Origin: Citrobacter youngae ATCC 29220
GTDB taxonomy: Bacteria; Pseudomonadota; Gammaproteobacteria; Enterobacterales; Enterobacteriaceae
Length of the DNA: 64,000 bases
NCBI RefSeq assembly: GCF_000155975.1
Contig: NZ_GG730299.1
Location: forward strand, 1,460,734-1,524,733
Direction of reading: 5' to 3'
The position numbers were made by a program, and so were the translations under genes. The stretch's first letter is position 1; the number at the start of each line of letters is the position of its first letter. The notes below the pieces were generated by a model. The model worked only from the letters and a program-made list of their open reading frames with translations, made no database searches and was not told the origin of the DNA. Below, piece by piece: positions 56,347-64,000 of the stretch.

Positions 56347-56462
56347 GGACATCTCCTGTCATTGCAATTCGGATATGGTAGCGCTCATTCCATGATGTGG
56401 TAAGAGTGACTGTCTGAATTCGGGTGTCTTTGCTCATAATCCAGACAGTTTTGCCGTTGATA

Positions 56463-57014
56463 TCAGAAATAACAAACAAATGCGCTTGGATCGGCAGGGC
56501 TAATGGTCGTGGACGCTTTGAGCTGCGGCGTGCCCAGATAGAGAAAACCGACGATCTTATCCTGCGGGCGGCAGTCAAACGCTTCGCGAACTTCCGCGCT
56601 TTCCGTTAATGCGCCACTGCGCCAGATACCGCCAAAGCCCTGAGCAACGGCAGCCATCTGCATTGCCATCACCGCACAACCGGCAGACATCTCCTGTTCC
56701 CACAGCGGAACCTTGTCATTTTCTTCACATTTCGCCACCACGGTAATGATCAGCGGGGCGCGAAACGGTGCCGTCCTGGCTTTTTCCCGCGCTTTCTCGT
56801 CGCTGCCTGCGGCAATAGCGCCTTTTTCAAGCACTGCGCTAAAACGCTCGCGCCCTTCGCCCTCAATGACAAAGAATTGCCACGGTTGCAGCGTTTTGTG
56901 GTCCGGGGCGCGCATTCCCGCCCGCAGAATGTTTTGCAACTGCTCTCCCGTCGGTGCCGGTTCGACAAGACGAGAAGCGCTACGACGGGTAATAAGTAAT
57001 TCGAGTGCATCCAT
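56463..57014 (-). CDS. ydjA: YdjA, minimal nitroreductase-family protein
   Basis: 183 residues, the E. coli length. FMN-binding nitroreductase fold: [13 protein letters not shown] near 12, [20 protein letters not shown] near 34 and GFGGIWRSG near 127. It is one of the shortest nitroreductases and has weak activity; the true substrate is unknown. Lies upstream of selD with about 115 bases between. Confidence 0.95.
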   Translation of the reverse strand: MDALELLITRRSASRLVEPAPTGEQLQNILRAGMRAPDHKTLQPWQFFVIEGEGRERFSAVLEKGAIAAGSDEKAREKARTAPFRAPLIITVVAKCEENDKVPLWEQEMSAGCAVMAMQMAAVAQGFGGIWRSGALTESAEVREAFDCRPQDKIVGFLYLGTPQLKASTTISPADPSAFVCYF

Positions 57015-57189
57015 TTGCTTAACTCCAACAATGATATTTGTTCACAAAATTAACACGTGAGCGGATTTTGTTACAGCACAGGCGGTGATTCCTGCTGACA
57101 AGTGCCTGTCGGGTCATTACGATAGCCACATCTTAACGCCTTTTTTCGGGATAACCGGGTGGCGTGTTGTTAATCGGTAGGGAGAATAC

Positions 57190-59046
57190 ATGCAAACCCT
57201 TTGGCGATTCATTGCCGGATTTTTTAAATGGACATGGCGATTACTCAATTTCGTCCGTGAATTTGTGCTCAACCTGTTTTTCATCTTTCTGGTGCTGGTT
57301 GGCGTGGGTATCTGGATGCAGGTCAGCAGCAGCAACACCAGTGAACATGCTGAACGTGGCGCGCTGCTGCTGGATATCTCGGGCGTGATAGTCGACAAGC
57401 CGTCGAGCACCAGCCGCTTGAGCGTCATTGGCCGTCAACTGTTTGGCGCCAGCTCCGATCGTCTGCAGGAAAACTCCCTGTTCGATATCGTGAATACCAT
57501 TCGCCAGGCTAAAGATGACCGCAACATCACCGGCATCGTGATGGATCTGAAAAACTTTGCCGGGGCCGATCAGCCGTCCATGCAGTACATCGGTAAAGCG
57601 CTGCGGGAATTCCGCGACAGCGGCAAACCGGTGTTTGCCGTGGGCGATAACTTCAGCCAGGGTCAATATTACCTTGCCAGTTTTGCCAACAAAATTTATC
57701 TCTCCCCGCAGGGTTCCGTGGATCTGCACGGTTTTGCCACTAACGGCCTGTACTACAAGTCCCTGCTGGATAAGCTGAAAGTCTCAACCCATGTGTTCCG
57801 CGTCGGTACCTATAAGTCTGCCGTAGAACCGTTCATCCGCGATGATATGTCCCCTGCCGCGCGCGAGGCCGATAGCCGCTGGATCGGCGAGCTGTGGCAG
57901 AACTATCTCGATACGGTCGCCGCTAACCGTCAGATCCCTGCTCAGCAGGTGTTCCCCGGCGCGCAGGCGATGCTGGACGGCCTGACGAAAGTCGATGGCG
58001 ATACCGCAAAATACGCGCTCGACAACAAACTGGTCGATGCCCTTGCCTCCAGCGCCGAAGTCGAGAAAATACTGACCAAACAGTTCGGCTGGAGCAAAGC
58101 GGATAAAAACTTCCGCGCCGTGAGCTACTACGATTACACGCTGAAAACCCCGGCGGATACCGGAGAGAGCATTGGCGTCATCTTCGCGAATGGCGCGATT
58201 ATGGACGGTGAAGAAACCCCGGGGAATGTGGGCGGCGACACCACTGCCGCGCAGATCCGCGAAGCGCGTCTTGATCCGAAGGTGAAAGCCATTGTTCTGC
58301 GCGTGAACAGTCCCGGCGGCAGCGTCAGCGCTTCCGAAGTGATTCGCGCAGAACTGGCGGCGGCAAAAGCGGCGGGCAAACCGGTTGTCGTTTCCATGGG
58401 TGGCATGGCGGCCTCTGGTGGGTACTGGATCTCCACGCCAGCCAGTTACATTGTGGCGAACCCCAGCACGCTGACCGGTTCAATCGGGATCTTTGGCGTG
58501 ATCAACACCGTGGAAAACAGTCTGGATTCCATTGGCGTACATACCGACGGCGTAGCCACCTCCCCACTGGCGGACATTTCCATTACCAAAGCGTTACCGC
58601 CTGAAGTACAGCAAATGATGCAACTGAGCATTGAGAACGGCTATAAGCGCTTTATCACGCTGGTCGCGGATGCGCGTAAGACAACGCCAGAGCAGATTGA
58701 CAAAATCGCTCAGGGCCACGTCTGGACCGGCCAGGATGCGAAAGCCAACGGTCTGGTTGACAGTCTGGGTGATTTTGATGACGCCGTCGCGAAAGCGGCT
58801 GAACTGGCCAAACTGAAACAGTGGCACATTGAGTATTACCAGGACGAACCCACCTTCATGGATATGGTGATAGACAGCATGTCTGGTTCCGTACGCGCCA
58901 TGCTGCCTGAAGCCATTCAGGCGATGCTCCCGCCACCGCTTGCTTCTGCCGCAAGCGTGGTTAAAGCGGAAAGCGATAAGCTGGCCGCGTTTAACGATCC
59001 GCAAAACCGCTATGCGTTTTGCCTGACCTGCGCCAACGTTCGTTAA
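57190..59046 (+). CDS. sppA: SppA, signal peptide peptidase (protease IV)
   Basis: 618 residues, the E. coli length. One N-terminal membrane anchor (about 20-45), then tandem S49 domains. The catalytic lysine is in [11 protein letters not shown] near 209 and the catalytic serine in [11 protein letters not shown] near 409. It degrades cleaved signal peptides in the inner membrane. AGGGAG precedes the ATG. Its terminator hairpin (59053-59078) lies inside the 3' end of the convergent regulator gene. Confidence 0.97.
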   Translation: MQTLWRFIAGFFKWTWRLLNFVREFVLNLFFIFLVLVGVGIWMQVSSSNTSEHAERGALLLDISGVIVDKPSSTSRLSVIGRQLFGASSDRLQENSLFDIVNTIRQAKDDRNITGIVMDLKNFAGADQPSMQYIGKALREFRDSGKPVFAVGDNFSQGQYYLASFANKIYLSPQGSVDLHGFATNGLYYKSLLDKLKVSTHVFRVGTYKSAVEPFIRDDMSPAAREADSRWIGELWQNYLDTVAANRQIPAQQVFPGAQAMLDGLTKVDGDTAKYALDNKLVDALASSAEVEKILTKQFGWSKADKNFRAVSYYDYTLKTPADTGESIGVIFANGAIMDGEETPGNVGGDTTAAQIREARLDPKVKAIVLRVNSPGGSVSASEVIRAELAAAKAAGKPVVVSMGGMAASGGYWISTPASYIVANPSTLTGSIGIFGVINTVENSLDSIGVHTDGVATSPLADISITKALPPEVQQMMQLSIENGYKRFITLVADARKTTPEQIDKIAQGHVWTGQDAKANGLVDSLGDFDDAVAKAAELAKLKQWHIEYYQDEPTFMDMVIDSMSGSVRAMLPEAIQAMLPPPLASAASVVKAESDKLAAFNDPQNRYAFCLTCANVR

Positions 59047-60134
59047 CCGTCAAATGCTGCCCCGGATGGGGCAGCATTGATTCGGGTATTCCGACAGTCC
59101 CCGGGCGTACAGCCAAATTCCCGACTAAACATGCGAATAAAGTGCGCGCAGTCGCTAAACCCCAGACGCAGCGCAATTTCCGTGACACGCTCTCCAGAAT
59201 TTATCAACAGCCAATGGGCATAGCGCAATCGGGCGCTACGGATAAACTCCCCCGGCGACTGAGAGAATTCAGCATTAAACAGCCGGGTCAACTGCCGCGG
59301 GCTCAGGTTTACTTCGGCGGCAAGCCATTGGGTTGAGATAGGTTTAACCAACCCTTTCTCAATCAAAAAGACGGCCTTACGTAAGCGGCTATCGCTCACA
59401 TGCGTAAAGCCTATCGCTCTGGAAACCGCCACGGAAGTGCTGTCTATTCGGTTAGGCACTGACATCTGGAAAATGGCTTTTGTCGCCCTGTCGGGGCCGC
59501 AGTGTCGGCGAATAAGCTCCGTCGCCAGCCCGATCGTTGAGATACCGCCCGGGCAGGTCAGTATCCCCTTTTCTTCATGGAAATCGACGCCGGTTCGGGC
59601 GCTCAACAGAGGAAATTGCGTCTTAAAATCGTTCAGATGCCAGGGATGAACCGCCGCAGTTAATCCCTGTAGAAACCCCTCCTGCGCGAGGACAAAGCTG
59701 CCCGTACAAACACCGACCAGCGGGATATTCCGCTGATGGGCAAGATGCAGGTAACGCCGCGCGGCAGGGTCCGCTTTTGCCATACTGCGCAAGAGCCCAC
59801 CGATCACCACGATATAATCGAACTGCTCCGGGGCAACAAATGCGCTATCCGGCATCATCGCCATACCTGAACTGCTGAATACAGGCTGTTCTGGCGTAGC
59901 GCTCATCAGACGCCAGGAACAGCGGATCTTCTGGCTGTCATCGCCCATATCCGCCGCATGACGCAGCGCATCCGTCAACCCCGCCAGCGCCAGTAGGGGA
60001 AATTCAGGCCACAGTACAATCCCGACATTTAACTGCGGCCTGACAGGCATCTCTGTCTGGTTCGCATCAATGGCGGTGATAATATCGCGATCCGCTTTTC
60101 CACCCGGAGGCAGCGTAATCTGGTTTTTCTTCAC
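59043..60134 (-). CDS. GlxA-type AraC-family regulator with DJ-1/PfpI domain (GTG start)
   Basis: 363 residues when started at GTG 60134, which overlaps the transporter stop (GTGA) and has GGAG six bases ahead; a longer open frame reads into the transporter gene. N-terminal DJ-1/PfpI-like domain (about 35-220) with [11 protein letters not shown] at its nucleophile elbow, then two AraC helix-turn-helix motifs (about 255-350, [25 protein letters not shown]). Such proteins are ligand-sensing activators. The partner EamA transporter upstream is a likely target. Not present between sppA and ansA in E. coli. The last 12 residues ([12 protein letters not shown]) are encoded by the sppA terminator hairpin. 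Confidence 0.82.
   Translation of the reverse strand: MKKNQITLPPGGKADRDIITAIDANQTEMPVRPQLNVGIVLWPEFPLLALAGLTDALRHAADMGDDSQKIRCSWRLMSATPEQPVFSSSGMAMMPDSAFVAPEQFDYIVVIGGLLRSMAKADPAARRYLHLAHQRNIPLVGVCTGSFVLAQEGFLQGLTAAVHPWHLNDFKTQFPLLSARTGVDFHEEKGILTCPGGISTIGLATELIRRHCGPDRATKAIFQMSVPNRIDSTSVAVSRAIGFTHVSDSRLRKAVFLIEKGLVKPISTQWLAAEVNLSPRQLTRLFNAEFSQSPGEFIRSARLRYAHWLLINSGERVTEIALRLGFSDCAHFIRMFSREFGCTPGDCRNTRINAAPSGAAFDG
59053..59078 (+). terminator. sppA terminator hairpin, also coding for the regulator C-terminus
   Basis: AATGCTGCCCC (59053-59063) pairs perfectly with GGGGCAGCATT (59068-59078) around GGAT. No T-run follows on the plus strand, so strength is uncertain. The same DNA encodes the last residues of the minus-strand regulator. 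Confidence 0.65.
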
Positions 60135-61066
60135 TTCAGGCTCCGGTTTAAACCCGGGCGATGGCGCAACGTTGCCCGGGACGGTAATGAAACACAAAGC
60201 AATCCTGTCAGTATCAACAGCGCCCCTACGATAAACGCAGGCTGCAAAGATTCTCCCAGAAACATCACGCCAGCGATAATCCCCATTGCAGGCGTCATCA
60301 GAACCAGCGTCCCCAGCGAAGCGACATGATAATTGCGCAGCAGAGTAAACCAGATTAGATAGCTTGAAAATGCGACGACCAGCGTCTGGAAAGTCAGGCT
60401 AACCATCAATGTCGAGGTCATATGTATCGTCGTTTCACCCAGCATCAGGCCAATAAGCAATAACACAATGCCGGTGATAGCGAGTTGATAAAACAACGTA
60501 CACGATGAAGGAATGGTAGCAAGACGACTGCAGCGAATCACGACGCTGGACGTTCCCCAGGCAATGCCTGCAAAGAGCCCGCACAAATCACCTGCCAGAC
60601 TCCACTGCGTATTCCCGTCATGAGGAACGCACATCACGGCGACGGCAATCCCGAAAAAGGCGATGCCCAGCCCGCACCACTGTAGGCGGCTCAGGCGTTC
60701 CTCCGGCAAAATAATATGTAACCCGACAGCGGAAAACAACGGCGCGGTGTACAGATAAAGCGCCATATGAGAGGCAGTCGTCAACGTTATTCCGACAGAA
60801 ACCAACACGAACTCAAGCGCAAAAAGCAGCCCAACGACAGTGCCCATTCTGGCGATACTGCGCTCACGCAGGCGGCCAAAAATATTATCCCGACGGTGAA
60901 ACAGCAGTCCAATCAGCAGCGCTGCGATTGCAGAACGCAGCCCCACCTGAAGAAACGGCGACATATCAGCAGCCGCGGATTTAATCGCTACCTGTTGACT
61001 GCCCCAGACACCGCAAATCACCACCATCAGCAAAATAGCGGCATTATCAATTCTCTTTCTGATCAT
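60131..61066 (-). CDS. EamA/DMT-family transporter
   Basis: 311 residues from MIRKRIDNAAILLMVVICGVWGSQQVAIK at 61066 (a longer open frame upstream is not typical). Ten membrane segments in two EamA repeats (about 8-140 and 155-295), each with conserved GLxFALEFVLVSVGI- and GVMFLGE-like motifs. By family a small-molecule or amino-acid exporter; substrate unknown. The stop overlaps the regulator start, so both form one transcript. The pair is absent from the E. coli locus. Confidence 0.85.
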   Translation of the reverse strand: MIRKRIDNAAILLMVVICGVWGSQQVAIKSAAADMSPFLQVGLRSAIAALLIGLLFHRRDNIFGRLRERSIARMGTVVGLLFALEFVLVSVGITLTTASHMALYLYTAPLFSAVGLHIILPEERLSRLQWCGLGIAFFGIAVAVMCVPHDGNTQWSLAGDLCGLFAGIAWGTSSVVIRCSRLATIPSSCTLFYQLAITGIVLLLIGLMLGETTIHMTSTLMVSLTFQTLVVAFSSYLIWFTLLRNYHVASLGTLVLMTPAMGIIAGVMFLGESLQPAFIVGALLILTGLLCVSLPSRATLRHRPGLNRSLK

Positions 61067-61266
61067 TTCTCGATCCGTAAAAATACGCGTAAAAGAAGGT
61101 CGATACTGTAGGACTGCGGGGGGAGAACCACACTGTATAATCGGGACAACGCACTGAACGTAAATGACATATTGATCGGACAACCGGTATGCGTCATTTG
61201 CGCTGTCTTTTTTCAGGAGGGACTTTATACTGCGCCTGTTTATGCACAACTTAATCTGTGACGCCC

Positions 61267-62283
61267 ATGCAAAAGAAATCGATTTACGTTGCCTATACCG
61301 GCGGTACCATTGGTATGCAGCGCTCAGAACAGGGTTATATCCCCGTTTCTGGTCATCTTCAGCGCCAGCTGGCATTGATGCCAGAATTCCACCGCCCAGA
61401 GATGCCAGACTTCACCATCCATGAATACGATCCGCTGATGGATTCTTCCGATATGACGCCGGAAGACTGGCAGCATATTGCGGAAGACATTAAATCGCAC
61501 TATGACGATTACGATGGTTTTGTCATTCTGCACGGTACAGACACCATGGCGTTTACCGCTTCGGCGCTCTCTTTCATGCTGGAGAATCTCGGTAAGCCGG
61601 TAATTGTGACAGGGTCACAAATTCCGCTGGCAGAGTTACGCTCAGACGGACAAATCAATTTGCTGAATGCGCTCTACGTTGCAGCAAATTACCCAATCAA
61701 CGAAGTGACCCTGTTCTTCAATAATCGGCTGTTTCGCGGCAACCGTACCACCAAAGCGCACGCTGATGGTTTTGACGCCTTTGCCTCACCCAATCTTGCC
61801 CCATTACTGGAAGCCGGGATCCATATCCGTCGACTGGGAACACCGCCTGCGCCCCACGGTACGGGCGAGCTGATTGTTCACCCTATCACGCCACAACCGA
61901 TTGGCGTGGTGACCATTTATCCTGGGATCTCTGCCGATGTGGTACGCAACTTCTTGCGCCAGCCGGTTAAAGCGTTAATTTTACGCTCTTACGGCGTGGG
62001 CAATGCGCCGCAAAATAAAGAGTTTCTGAAAGAACTTGAAGATGCCAGCTCACGCGGCATAGTGGTGGTTAACCTTACGCAGTGTATGTCCGGCAAGGTG
62101 AACATGGGCGGTTATGCGACGGGGAACGCGTTGGCGCATGCAGGCGTTATCGGCGGCGCGGATATGACGGTCGAAGCAACGCTCACTAAACTGCACTATT
62201 TGCTAAGTCAGGGGCTGGACACGCAGAGCATTCGTGAAGCCATGTCGCAAAATCTGCGTGGCGAGCTTACGCCAGACGAATAA
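61267..62283 (+). CDS. ansA: AnsA, L-asparaginase I (cytoplasmic)
   Basis: 338 residues from MQKKSIYVAYTGGTIGMQRS at 61267, the E. coli length; three extra codons upstream are rejected. Catalytic Thr14 in TGGTIG and the second threonine in HGTDTMAFT near 91 are present. Hydrolyses asparagine to aspartate and ammonia; allosterically activated by asparagine. Followed by pncA after seven bases. Confidence 0.97.
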   Translation: MQKKSIYVAYTGGTIGMQRSEQGYIPVSGHLQRQLALMPEFHRPEMPDFTIHEYDPLMDSSDMTPEDWQHIAEDIKSHYDDYDGFVILHGTDTMAFTASALSFMLENLGKPVIVTGSQIPLAELRSDGQINLLNALYVAANYPINEVTLFFNNRLFRGNRTTKAHADGFDAFASPNLAPLLEAGIHIRRLGTPPAPHGTGELIVHPITPQPIGVVTIYPGISADVVRNFLRQPVKALILRSYGVGNAPQNKEFLKELEDASSRGIVVVNLTQCMSGKVNMGGYATGNALAHAGVIGGADMTVEATLTKLHYLLSQGLDTQSIREAMSQNLRGELTPDE

Positions 62284-62290
62284 GGAGTCT

Positions 62291-62935
62291 ATGCCCATGG
62301 CCCGAGCCTTACTGTTGGTCGATTTACAAAATGACTTTTGTGCCGGTGGCGCCCTCGCCGTCCCGCAAGGCGACAGCACCATCGATATTGCCAACCGGCT
62401 GATCGACTGGTGCGCCTCGCGCGGCGACACCGTCGTCGCCAGCCTGGACTGGCATCCGGCTAATCATGGCAGTTTTGCCAGCCAGCACCAGGTTGAACCT
62501 TACAGTCAGGGGCAACTGGACGGCCTGGCGCAGACGTTCTGGCCCGATCATTGCGTGCAAAACAGCGAAGGGGCCGCCCTGCATCCTCTGCTGAACCAGC
62601 GAGCGATAACTCAAACGTTTACTAAAGGTGAAAACCCGCTGGTCGACAGCTATAGCGCGTTTTTTGATAACGGTCGTCGTCAGGCAACCGCGCTGAACGC
62701 ATGGCTGCTGGAGCATCGCGTTGCCGAACTCATCATTATGGGGCTGGCGACCGATTATTGCGTAAAATTTACCGTGCTGGATGCGCTCGATCTTGGCTAC
62801 ACCGTCAGCGTCATTACCGACGGCTGTCGTGGCGTCAATATTCACCCCCAGGACAGTGCAAACGCCTTTATGGAAATGGCGGCAGCGGGCGCGACTTTGT
62901 ATACGCTGGATGACTGGCTGGAAACACAACCGTAA
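62291..62935 (+). CDS. pncA: PncA, nicotinamidase
   Basis: 214 residues from ATG 62291, matching E. coli MP.RALLLVDLQNDF; a second ATG at 62297 is possible. Isochorismatase fold with Asp11 in LLVDLQND, the metal site around DWHPANHGSF near 53 and the nucleophile cysteine in GLATDYCVKFT near 158. It deamidates nicotinamide to nicotinate for NAD salvage. Cotranscribed with ansA. Confidence 0.96.
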   Translation: MPMARALLLVDLQNDFCAGGALAVPQGDSTIDIANRLIDWCASRGDTVVASLDWHPANHGSFASQHQVEPYSQGQLDGLAQTFWPDHCVQNSEGAALHPLLNQRAITQTFTKGENPLVDSYSAFFDNGRRQATALNAWLLEHRVAELIIMGLATDYCVKFTVLDALDLGYTVSVITDGCRGVNIHPQDSANAFMEMAAAGATLYTLDDWLETQP

Positions 62936-62939
62936 GCGA

Positions 62940-62965
62940 CGCCGACAGGATCATTCTTGTCGGCG
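62940..62965. terminator. Hairpin between convergent pncA and ydjE
   Basis: CGCCGACA (62940-62947) pairs with TGTCGGCG (62958-62965); flanks are A/T-rich but lack a long T-run. It serves both genes. Confidence 0.65.
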
Positions 62966-62972
62966 CATTATT

Positions 62973-64000
62973 TCAGGCCAGGGTTGAAATCTCTTCCAGC
63001 GAAACTTTGCGCGTTTCGATGCCAAAACATAGCAGAATCAGCGCGCAGAGCACCAGCATAACGCCCAGCACGATAAAGACAGTGGTCGAGCCGTAGCGTG
63101 TCAACAGAATAGCGACGCCATAAGGCGTAAATACCGCGACAATCCTGCCCACCGCATTCACGAAACCCGATCCACGCAATCTAAGATGTGTTGGCCACAA
63201 TTCCGGGACATACACCGCGGAGGCAAAGCAAACATACATATACAGAAAAAAGATCATCACCAGGCCGTAGCTCAAAATAGCCCACTCTTCGGTTTGAATC
63301 GAATAGAAATACCCGAGCAGCGCGATAATAACGAGTAAGAATGAACCAAACAGCCTCCGTGGAAAACGATCGATAACCATCGCGGCAATAAATATTCCAA
63401 CGGGCGCGCCAATCATAATTATCGCAGTCATAAAGATGGATTTCGTCACATCGATTCCCGAATTAACAAAAATCGTTGGGATCCATACCGTTATGGTATA
63501 GAGCGAAATGTTCATCGCAATAAGCACCGTGATCGCCACCAGCGTACAGCGCAACATCTGCCCCTTGAACAATAACCAAAATGAACCACTTTCCACGCCT
63601 GATTTCATCGTCAGGCAATCGCTGTGACAGGAAGGTAAGATGATTTTTTTCTCTTTTTCAATTTGCGACTCCACCTGTACCAGATGTTTTTCGGCTTCGC
63701 TTCTCTGCCCCTTACCAGCCAGCCAACGAGGAGATTCGATAAAGTACTTTCCGGACAGATACCAGGCCAACAGCATTGTCGCCCCACCAAGCAGAAACAT
63801 CATCCGCCAGCTTAAACAGGCAATGACGACGACGCCAACTGCCGCTGATAACATGGGCGACCAGTTACCAACAAATGACAGACGGGCAGACCATTTTCCA
63901 CGTACAGTAGGCGGGATAAATTCGGTAAATGAGGCATAGCCCACCATAATCAGCGCCCCCATTCCGATCCCCATCAGGCAACGGAAAAAAATCAGCCAGT
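62973..64000 (-). CDS. ydjE: YdjE, MFS sugar-acid/metabolite transporter (5' end cut off)
   Basis: At least 342 residues; the N-terminal part (about 110 residues by comparison with the 452-residue E. coli protein) lies beyond the window. Major facilitator superfamily: GKWSARLSFVGNWSPML and WLAGKGQRSEAEK at the central loop, then GRIVAVFTPYGVAILL near the end. Substrate unknown. Convergent with pncA, as in E. coli. Confidence 0.9.
   Translation of the reverse strand, partial: WLIFFRCLMGIGMGALIMVGYASFTEFIPPTVRGKWSARLSFVGNWSPMLSAAVGVVVIACLSWRMMFLLGGATMLLAWYLSGKYFIESPRWLAGKGQRSEAEKHLVQVESQIEKEKKIILPSCHSDCLTMKSGVESGSFWLLFKGQMLRCTLVAITVLIAMNISLYTITVWIPTIFVNSGIDVTKSIFMTAIIMIGAPVGIFIAAMVIDRFPRRLFGSFLLVIIALLGYFYSIQTEEWAILSYGLVMIFFLYMYVCFASAVYVPELWPTHLRLRGSGFVNAVGRIVAVFTPYGVAILLTRYGSTTVFIVLGVMLVLCALILLCFGIETRKVSLEEISTLA

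Overview
The window is chromosomal backbone of an Enterobacteriaceae bacterium. Nearly every gene matches the E. coli K-12 stretch from about ydiU to ydjE in family, length and mostly in order. It is not E. coli itself. It carries a heme ABC importer (hmuTUV), ERIC repeats, an extra kduD-type dehydrogenase and an extra regulator/exporter pair, it lacks ydjY, and ynjA sits at a different place. Citrobacter or a close relative fits best, but I cannot fix the species from sequence alone.

Layout. 1-2375: hmuT (cut by the window edge), hmuU, hmuV. 2372-7792 (mostly minus): selO, ydiV, nlpC, btuD-btuE-btuC. 7884-15548: the translation operon read leftward, thrS, infC (AUU start), rpmI, rplT, pheM leader and attenuator, pheS, pheT, ihfA, with two ERIC elements. 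15652-23870: yniD (frameshifted), ydiY, pfkB, yniA, yniB, hxpB/yniC, kduD-like, ydjM (SOS), tcyP, cedA. 24087-31654: katE, then the chitobiose operon chbBCARFG. 31956-36068: osmE, nadE (frameshifted near its 3' end), cho (SOS), ves, spy. 36069-42093: the arginine succinyltransferase operon astCADBE behind a sigma-54 promoter. 42538-49668: xthA, ydjX (frameshifted at its 5' end), ydjZ, ynjB-ynjC-ynjD, ynjE. 49769-56998: ynjA-ynjF, nudG, ynjH, gdhA, topB-selD, ydjA. 57190-64000: sppA, an AraC/DJ-1 regulator with an EamA transporter, ansA-pncA, and ydjE (cut by the window end).

The genes serve nutrient scavenging (heme, B12, cystine, chitobiose, arginine, asparagine), translation, envelope stress (spy, osmE, nlpC), oxidative or DNA damage (katE, btuE, xthA, cho, ydjM) and NAD metabolism (nadE, pncA). 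I found no prophage, IS element, CRISPR array, tRNA or rRNA gene.

Most notable points: three single-base frameshifts (yniD, nadE, ydjX), each of which returns to family length when one base is corrected; a palindrome resembling a KdgR operator in front of the extra kduD; an ERIC element between the pheM attenuator and pheS; an intrinsic terminator inside the ydiY leader; a ChiX-pairing segment between chbB and chbC; and a foreign regulator gene whose last codons read through the sppA terminator hairpin. I saw no clearly new multi-gene defence or biosynthetic system.
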